Source: an uncultured Holdemanella sp. (lineage in GTDB: Bacteria; Bacillota_I; Bacilli_A; Erysipelotrichales; Erysipelotrichaceae). Taken from it: a stretch of DNA of 12,178 nucleotides. Within the stretch, counting starts at the first letter, position 1; each line of letters starts with the position of its first letter. Under the pieces are notes generated by a model. It was given only the letters and a program-made list of their open reading frames with translations, searched no databases and was not told where the DNA came from. Both the position numbers and the translations under genes were made by a program. The stretch spans positions 1-12,178 of the forward strand of contig NZ_CAKVMR010000064.1 in NCBI RefSeq assembly GCF_934772795.1, given 5' to 3'. This document shows, piece by piece, positions 7,447 to 12,178 of the stretch.

Positions 7447-7452
7447 TATATG
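7447..7452 (-). other. EBS1 of the group II intron
   Basis: CATATA on the minus strand, about 200 nt into the intron, is the perfect complement of TATATG, the six exon bases before the intron (7661-7656). Position and pairing agree with an exon-binding site 1 in domain I. One chance match of 6 nt in 400 cannot be excluded, but it coincides with the GTGCG boundary. Confidence 0.55.
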
Positions 7453-7655
7453 AGAGCATCACCCACCACTTTGTCGGGCCTAACGACGCTAGATTGCTTC
7501 AGGCTTTCGCTTTAGGGCTCTAAGTCTTTCCTTCCTACGCTTAACACTGTACCTCACGATACAATGCCCAAGGACTAGATACTGGCCTCTTTGCTCCAAG
7601 AGTTACCAGGTTAGGAGTTGCACCTAACTAAATCAACTACACCGAACTGGCGCAC

Positions 7656-7661
7656 CATATA
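7656..7661 (-). other. IBS1, 5' exon target of the intron
   Basis: TATATG on the minus strand directly precedes the intron GTGCG and pairs with the EBS1 at 7447-7452. It lies some 20 nt beyond the ptsI terminator stem. Confidence 0.55.
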
Positions 7662-7670
7662 TTCCCCCTA

Positions 7671-7698
7671 CAAAATAAAAGGGGTTCAATAGAACCCC
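7671..7698 (-). terminator. Rho-independent terminator of ptsI
   Basis: GGGGTTC (7698-7692, minus) pairs with GAACCCC (7687-7681) around a TATT loop, and TTTTATTTTG follows. It starts 7 bases after the ptsI stop codon. Confidence 0.9.
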
Positions 7699-7705
7699 GA
7701 ATCAA

Positions 7706-9409
7706 TTATTCACCTAATTTAGTTTTAACTGTTTCTAAAACTTCATCAGCAGTGTCTTTATTTAAGCATTCTTGAGCTAATCCTTGCATTTCTTCATAGC
7801 TTAAAGATTTAACAACCTTACGAGCCTTTAAGATTTGAGTAGCACTCATTGAGAATTCGTCAAGACCTAAACCTAATAAGATAGGAACTGCATGTGGTTC
7901 ACCAGCCATAGCTCCACACATTCCAACCCATTTACCATGTTCGTGAGCACCTTTGATTGTGTTAGCAACTAAACGTAATACACTTGGGTTGTATGGTTGA
8001 TACAAGTAAGAAACGTGTTCAGACATACGGTCAGCAGCCATTGAGTATTGGATCAAGTCATTTGTACCGATTGAGAAGAAGTCTGCATATTTCGCAAATT
8101 GATCAGCAAGAACTGCAGCAGCAGGAATTTCAACCATCATACCTACTTCGATTCTGTCACTGACTGCAACACCTTCAGCAACTAATTCAGCCTTAACTTC
8201 TTCGAAGATTGCCTTCGCATCACGGAATTCTTTAATTGTAGCAATCATTGGGAACATGATGCAAAGTCTTCCATAAACAGATGCACGGCACAATGCACGT
8301 AATTGAGTTTTGAAAATATCTGTTTCTTTTAAGCAAAGACGGATTGCACGATATCCTAAGAATGGGTTCATTTCTTGAGGGAACTCATAGTAAGATAAGT
8401 GTTTATCTCCACCAATGTCTAATGTACGTACAACAACTTTTTTACCTTGCATACCTTCTAATACTTGTTTGTAGGCTTCAAATTGTTCGTCTTCTGTTGG
8501 GAAGTGATCTGAATCCATGTATAAGAATTCTGTACGGAACAATCCGACACCTTCACCACCATTAGTTAATACACCTTCAACATCTTTGAATCCACCGATG
8601 TTACCAGCAAGTTCAACTTCGTGTCCATCTGTAGTTACAGATTTTTCGTTTTTCAATACTTTTAATTCTTCTTTTTCTTTTAAATAAGCAGCTGCCTTAG
8701 CTTCATATTTAGCAATTGTTGCTTCATCCGGATTGATTTCAACAACACCATCTAATGCATCTAATGCCAAAGTATCACCAGTTTTACATGCATCACATAC
8801 ACCTGGGCATCCTACAACTGCAGGGATTTCCAATGAGTTAGCCATGATAGCTGAGTGAGATGTTTTACCACCGATTTCAGTAGCGAAACCTTTAACAAAT
8901 TCATTTAACTGAGCTGTATCACTTGGAGTCAAGTCGTGAGCAACGATGATTGAATCTTCAGCAATGCTTGTTAAATCAGGAATTGTTAATCCTAATAAGT
9001 TACATTTTAAACGGAAAGTAACATCTTTAATATCAGCTGCTCTTTCACGGAAATAATCATTATCCATGCTTTCGAACATTTCAACCATTTGGTTAGCTAC
9101 TTGTTCAGTTGCATATTCAGCATTTACACCATCATTTTCGATCATAGCTTTAATTTGACCAGCTAATTCAGGGTCACCAGCCATCATCAAGTGAGCATCG
9201 AATACAGCTAATTCTTCATCGCTTAAACGTTTAGCTGCTCTTTCTTTTACTCCTTCGATATCTTTTTTAGTTTTTTCTAGAGCATCTTCGAATTTTTTTA
9301 CTTCTTCTTCAGCTACTCCTGCTTTTTTTTCAATAACAACTTTTGGTGTTTCTAATTTGTAGACTTTAGCTACGGATACACCAGCACTTGCCGCTATCCC
9401 TTTTAACAT
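7706..9409 (-). CDS. ptsI: Phosphoenolpyruvate-protein phosphotransferase (PTS Enzyme I)
   Basis: This 567-residue cytoplasmic Enzyme I takes phosphate from phosphoenolpyruvate and passes it to HPr, the first step of all PTS sugar uptake. The length is normal for the family. The N-terminal HPr-binding helical region (about 30-140) is followed by the phosphohistidine loop GGKTSHSAIMA (H186). The C-terminal PEP-binding barrel shows GVGLFRTEFLYM (287-298), RTLDIGGDK (328-336), GTNDLIQY (448-455) and GMCGAMAGE with the active-site Cys (C498). AGGAGG (9418-9423) lies 8 nt before the ATG. It is a single-gene unit with its own promoter and terminator; ptsH, usually just upstream, is absent, and an ABC gene is there instead. 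Codons are more regular than in its neighbours, as for a highly expressed gene. Identification is firm. Confidence 0.97.
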   Translation of the reverse strand: MLKGIAASAGVSVAKVYKLETPKVVIEKKAGVAEEEVKKFEDALEKTKKDIEGVKERAAKRLSDEELAVFDAHLMMAGDPELAGQIKAMIENDGVNAEYATEQVANQMVEMFESMDNDYFRERAADIKDVTFRLKCNLLGLTIPDLTSIAEDSIIVAHDLTPSDTAQLNEFVKGFATEIGGKTSHSAIMANSLEIPAVVGCPGVCDACKTGDTLALDALDGVVEINPDEATIAKYEAKAAAYLKEKEELKVLKNEKSVTTDGHEVELAGNIGGFKDVEGVLTNGGEGVGLFRTEFLYMDSDHFPTEDEQFEAYKQVLEGMQGKKVVVRTLDIGGDKHLSYYEFPQEMNPFLGYRAIRLCLKETDIFKTQLRALCRASVYGRLCIMFPMIATIKEFRDAKAIFEEVKAELVAEGVAVSDRIEVGMMVEIPAAAVLADQFAKYADFFSIGTNDLIQYSMAADRMSEHVSYLYQPYNPSVLRLVANTIKGAHEHGKWVGMCGAMAGEPHAVPILLGLGLDEFSMSATQILKARKVVKSLSYEEMQGLAQECLNKDTADEVLETVKTKLGE

Positions 9410-9432
9410 GATAAATTCCTCCTAAAACAAGC

Positions 9433-9446
9433 GAAAAACGCTTTCA
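9433..9446. promoter_or_regulatory. cre-like site (CcpA) in the ptsI leader
   Basis: The plus strand reads GAAAAACGCTTTCA, which fits 12 of 14 positions of TGWAANCGNTNWCA; only the first two bases differ. It overlaps a small inverted repeat, AAGCG-AAAAA-CGCTT (9429-9443). It lies at or just after the likely transcription start and before the ribosome site, where CcpA binding would repress. The hairpin reading is an alternative. Confidence 0.4.
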
Positions 9447-9458
9447 TTTACAGATAAA

Positions 9459-9487
9459 ATTTTAACACTTTTTTTTCAAAGATACAA
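9459..9487 (-). promoter_or_regulatory. ptsI promoter
   Basis: On the minus strand, TTGTAT (9487-9482) and TAAAAT (9464-9459) are 17 nt apart. A second pair, TTGAAA (9479-9474) and TATCTG (9456-9451), also 17 nt apart, overlaps it. Either lies between the terminator of the upstream ABC gene and the ptsI ribosome site, so ptsI has its own promoter. Confidence 0.6.
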
Positions 9488-9513
9488 GAAAAGCAGACAT
9501 TTGCATGCCTGCT
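9485..9513 (-). terminator. Rho-independent terminator of the third ABC exporter gene
   Basis: AGCAGGCAT (9513-9505, minus) pairs with ATGTCTGCT (9500-9492), with one G-U, around GCAA; TTTTCTT follows. The stem includes two bases of the stop codon TAG (9514-9512), and the tail abuts the ptsI -35. Confidence 0.8.
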
Positions 9514-11248
9514 AATTTAACCCCTCAAATTGAAGCTTATAATATTTCGCATAAGTACCATTCAATTTCATCAATTCATCATGCGTACCACGCTCATGCA
9601 TACCCGTCGCATCGATGACGACAATCTCATCTGCATTACGAATAGTAGATAAACGATGGGCAATCGTAATACAAGTACGATTCTTACTTAAATCTTCTAA
9701 ACTCTTTTGAATGATTCGCTCACTCTCATTATCCAAGGCACTCGTAGCCTCATCCAAAATCAAAATTTTAGGATTTTTTAAGAATACACGCGCAATTGAA
9801 ATACGCTGTTTTTGTCCACCTGATAGACGCGTACCTCTTTCTCCACAAAACGTGTCATACCCTTCTGGTAAGGACATAATAAAATCATGGATGTTCGCTT
9901 TTTTAGCCGCTTCTACAATATCCTCATGACTAGCGTTGGGTCTACCATATGCGATATTTTGTTCAATTGTTCCTGTAAACAAATATACATCTTGTTGTAC
10001 TAAACCAATATTAGAACGTAATGACTTTAATGTTACATCTTTAATATTTTGGCCATCAATGGAGATTGAACCACTTGTGACATCATAAAAACGCGATAAC
10101 AATGAACAAAGTGTAGTCTTACCAGAACCACTCGGTCCTACTAAGGCAATTTTTTCACCGGCCTTGATATGTAGATTTACATCATCAATAACTTTCTCAT
10201 TATCATTATATTGGAAAGATACATGATCAAAATCAATATTTCCAGAAACATCTTTTAAATCCTTGGCATCCTTTGCATCTTGAATTTCAGGAATCTCATT
10301 CATAACTTCTTCAAAACGTCTAAATCCAGAGAATCCTTTTTGGAACATTTCTGTAAATTCAACCAAAACTTCAATTGGAGAAACAAAGACATTAATATAT
10401 AGGGCAAACGTTGCTAAAACGATTGGATTTAAATCCCCATTAGCGATAAACAGCCCACCAAACACAATGATTGTGACATATAAAAGTCCTTGGAAGAAAT
10501 TATTTCCTCCTTGGAATGTTCCCATAACACGATAATTGTCTTTTTTAGATTCTAAGAATTCCATATTCGAATGATTAAATTTATCAATTTCAATATCCTC
10601 ATTCGCAAAAGACTGTACAACACGAATTCCACCTAAGGAATCTTGAAGACTTGCATTCACACTACCAATCTTCTTTCTGTTTTCCATAAAGGTTCTTCGC
10701 ATCTTTTTGTTTTGAGAATAACTAAACGCCATCATCACGACTGTCACAGCTAAAAGAATCAATGCCAATGGCCAATAAATCGTAGCCAAGATAATGAAAG
10801 ATCCAACAATTTTAAATAATGAAATAAATAAGTTTTCAGGACCATGATGTGCAAACTCACAAATATCAAACAAGTCTGAAACAACACGAGACATCATAAC
10901 GCCTGTATTGTGTTTATCATAATAAGAAAAAGATAAACGTTGATATTGATTGAATAAGTCTTGACGCATATCACTTTCCATGTTGGCTCCCATCACATGG
11001 CCTTGACAACTCACGTAATAGCGACACAATGCGCGTATCACATACATGACAAGTAAACCGATTCCTAACACGATAATTCCTTTTAGAATTTCGTTCGATG
11101 ATTTCAAAAAGAATGATCCTGTACAATAACTTAAAATCAAAGGAAAAGAAAGATCGACAATACACATGACAAGTGCACAAAATAGATCCATAAAGAAAAT
11201 CCCTTTATATGGTTTATAATATTGTAAAAAACGCTTAAATGTACTCAT
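9512..11248 (-). CDS. ABC exporter half-transporter with canonical ATP site (probable homodimer)
   Basis: This 578-residue MsbA/LmrA-like exporter has a membrane domain of six helices (about 1-310) and a C-terminal ATPase domain. Walker A is GPSGSGKTT (371-379), the signature is LSGGQ (475-479), Walker B ends LILDE (D499, E500) and the switch His is H531 in AHRLST. All catalytic residues are present, unlike the pair at 2272-5755, and no partner gene adjoins, so a homodimer is likely. I chose the ATG at 11248 because GGGAGGG lies 6 nt upstream of it; the frame is open to a TTG at 11281, but that lies in the promoter and lacks a ribosome site. It is transcribed alone, divergently from the HAD gene. 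The substrate is unknown; drug or lipid export is the family norm. Confidence 0.92.
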   Translation of the reverse strand: MSTFKRFLQYYKPYKGIFFMDLFCALVMCIVDLSFPLILSYCTGSFFLKSSNEILKGIIVLGIGLLVMYVIRALCRYYVSCQGHVMGANMESDMRQDLFNQYQRLSFSYYDKHNTGVMMSRVVSDLFDICEFAHHGPENLFISLFKIVGSFIILATIYWPLALILLAVTVVMMAFSYSQNKKMRRTFMENRKKIGSVNASLQDSLGGIRVVQSFANEDIEIDKFNHSNMEFLESKKDNYRVMGTFQGGNNFFQGLLYVTIIVFGGLFIANGDLNPIVLATFALYINVFVSPIEVLVEFTEMFQKGFSGFRRFEEVMNEIPEIQDAKDAKDLKDVSGNIDFDHVSFQYNDNEKVIDDVNLHIKAGEKIALVGPSGSGKTTLCSLLSRFYDVTSGSISIDGQNIKDVTLKSLRSNIGLVQQDVYLFTGTIEQNIAYGRPNASHEDIVEAAKKANIHDFIMSLPEGYDTFCGERGTRLSGGQKQRISIARVFLKNPKILILDEATSALDNESERIIQKSLEDLSKNRTCITIAHRLSTIRNADEIVVIDATGMHERGTHDELMKLNGTYAKYYKLQFEGLN

Positions 11249-11270
11249 ATATACCCTCCCTGATTTCTGT

Positions 11271-11300
11271 ATTATACACAAAATTCATCAAATTTGCCAA
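11271..11300 (-). promoter_or_regulatory. Promoter of the third ABC exporter gene
   Basis: On the minus strand TTGGCA (11300-11295) and a perfect TATAAT (11276-11271) are 18 nt apart; transcription would start near 11264, about 16 nt before the start codon. For the divergent HAD gene only a -10-like TAAAAT (11309-11314, plus) is visible, with a poor -35, so the two promoters nearly touch. Confidence 0.65.
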
Positions 11301-11336
11301 AATAATGCTAAAATAGAAAGGAATGGAGAAATGATT

Positions 11337-12107
11337 ATGATTAAAATATTGTTTTTTGATATTGATGGCACACTTTTAGAACTTGGTCAAAAGGAAATGC
11401 ACCAAGAACTCGTTGACGCATTAAATTTAGTTAAGGAAAAAGGCATCAAAATCATTTTAGCCACGGGAAGGCCTCCTTTTGTCGTTCCTACATTTCATGG
11501 CATTGAATTTGATGGAGTTCTTTCTTTTAATGGATCTTATTGTTACACTAAGAATGAATTGATTTACAAAAATCCAATGAATAAAACGGATATTCAAACA
11601 TTTGTAGATAATGCCAAGAAATTAAATAAAGCCGTTACTCTAGCTGGAATCAACAAAATGGGATGTAATTTTGATGATGAAATCTTAGAAGAATATTTCA
11701 TGATTGCTAACCAGCATGTTCATGTGATTGATGAGTTTAACGAATTTATGGATGAAGAAATCTATCAAATGATGGTTGCCACGACAGAAAATCAAGATGA
11801 ATTGATTTTAGAAAACACAACCACATTAAAAGTGGCTCGCTGGTGGCATAAAGCTTGTGACATCATTCCTTGTAACGGTGGAAAAGATATAGGCATTCAA
11901 AAAATATTAGATTACTTCAATTTCAAAAAGGATGAAGCCATGGCCTTTGGTGATGGTGGAAATGATATTTCCATGTTGAAATATGTTGGTACAGGTATTG
12001 CGATGGGTAATGCCAAAGATAATGTAAAAGCTATAGCTGACTACATTACAGATTCTGTACAAGAAGATGGAATAGTCAGTGCATTAAAACATTTTGAAAT
12101 TATATAG
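11337..12107 (+). CDS. Cof-type HAD-IIB family phosphatase
   Basis: This 256-residue cytoplasmic HAD hydrolase has the large C2-type cap of the Cof/YidA group, which dephosphorylates sugar phosphates, pyridoxal phosphate or FMN. Motif I is FFDIDGTL (nucleophile D8, acid/base D10), motif II is ATGRPP (T43), motif III is the Lys of NGGKDIG (K183) and motif IV is FGDGGNDISML (D206, D210). Length and motif order are complete. Two in-frame starts, 11331 and 11337, occur in ATGATTATG: AAAGGA lies 8 nt before the first and GGAG 8 nt before the second. I prefer 11337 because the family usually starts MIK. No terminator of its own is visible; a group II intron begins in antisense five bases after the TAG. 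Confidence 0.92.
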   Translation: MIKILFFDIDGTLLELGQKEMHQELVDALNLVKEKGIKIILATGRPPFVVPTFHGIEFDGVLSFNGSYCYTKNELIYKNPMNKTDIQTFVDNAKKLNKAVTLAGINKMGCNFDDEILEEYFMIANQHVHVIDEFNEFMDEEIYQMMVATTENQDELILENTTTLKVARWWHKACDIIPCNGGKDIGIQKILDYFNFKKDEAMAFGDGGNDISMLKYVGTGIAMGNAKDNVKAIADYITDSVQEDGIVSALKHFEII

Positions 12108-12112
12108 AAAAA

Positions 12113-12178
12113 GTAGGCGACAGAATTTTAATTCTACCGCCCCTTGTCAAACCGTACGTGCCCTACTAAGGCATACGG
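12113..12178 (-). mobile_element. 3' end of a second group II intron (domains VI and V), truncated by the window
   Basis: Read on the minus strand, 12178-12149 is nearly all of a domain V: CCGTATGCC..., a short loop, then GGGCACGTACGGTTT, missing only the first GAG outside the window. A domain VI stem follows (GGCGGTAGAATT with AATTCTGTCGCC, wobble pairs in the middle), then CCTAC, a usual intron 3' end, which I place at 12113. Domain V shares its outer stem with the intron at 5789-7655 but differs in the upper stem, and domain VI is quite different, so it is a separate intron type. Its maturase gene must lie beyond the right edge. Confidence 0.75.

Noticed and set aside
7291..7515. Plus-strand ORF of 74 codons upstream of the maturase
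   Set aside because: The stretch is intron domain I-IV RNA; an ORF in antisense there is expected by chance.
7656..7698. Terminator-targeted (class C) insertion of the intron
   Set aside because: The intron lies about 25 nt beyond the ptsI terminator stem, farther than class C introns insert, and uses a 6-nt EBS1.
11249..11281. N-terminal extension of the third ABC exporter to a TTG at 11281
   Set aside because: It would run through the TATAAT promoter and lacks a ribosome site; the ATG at 11248 has GGGAGGG at good spacing.

Overview
The window looks like chromosome of a low-GC, Gram-positive gut-type Firmicute. AT-rich codon use, strong AAGGAG ribosome sites, U-tailed hairpin terminators and the mix of gene families all fit, and an Erysipelotrichia-like host is my inference. 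Most of it is ordinary housekeeping and transport sequence, but two group II introns and some unusual control regions are present.

Layout. 1-240 holds a possible 30-residue zinc-knuckle ORF (minus) between two terminators. 252-1477 (minus) is a translationally coupled pair: an ECF-transporter S component followed by a small metal-dependent amidohydrolase. A divergent control region (about 1478-1608) separates it from a cell-wall amidase on the plus strand (1609-2262). That region carries a long imperfect palindrome and, next to the amidase, a TTTAAG-N5-TTTAAG direct repeat just upstream of an extended -10; the amidase has no ribosome site and may be leaderless. A hairpin at 2247-2273 serves the amidase and the converging ABC genes.

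2272-5755 (minus) encodes two overlapping half-transporters that form a heterodimeric ABC exporter with one degenerate ATP site. Directly upstream, in the same orientation, is a complete group II intron (about 5789-7655) with a reverse transcriptase/maturase, a clear domain V and a 6-bp EBS1/IBS1 match. It separates the ABC pair from the terminator of ptsI (7706-9409, minus), the general PTS phosphotransferase Enzyme I, which has its own promoter and a cre-like site. Upstream of ptsI is a third ABC exporter half with canonical ATP motifs (9512-11248, minus), divergent from a Cof-type HAD phosphatase (plus, to 12107).

The right edge (12113-12178) is the 3' end, domains VI and V, of a second group II intron. 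It lies on the minus strand five bases after the HAD stop codon and continues outside the window.

There is no CRISPR array, tRNA or rRNA, and no defence or secretion system that I can support. The items most worth checking are the CiaR-like leaderless amidase promoter, the palindromic operator, the intron that may have split the ABC promoter, and the coupled S-component/amidohydrolase pair of unknown substrate.
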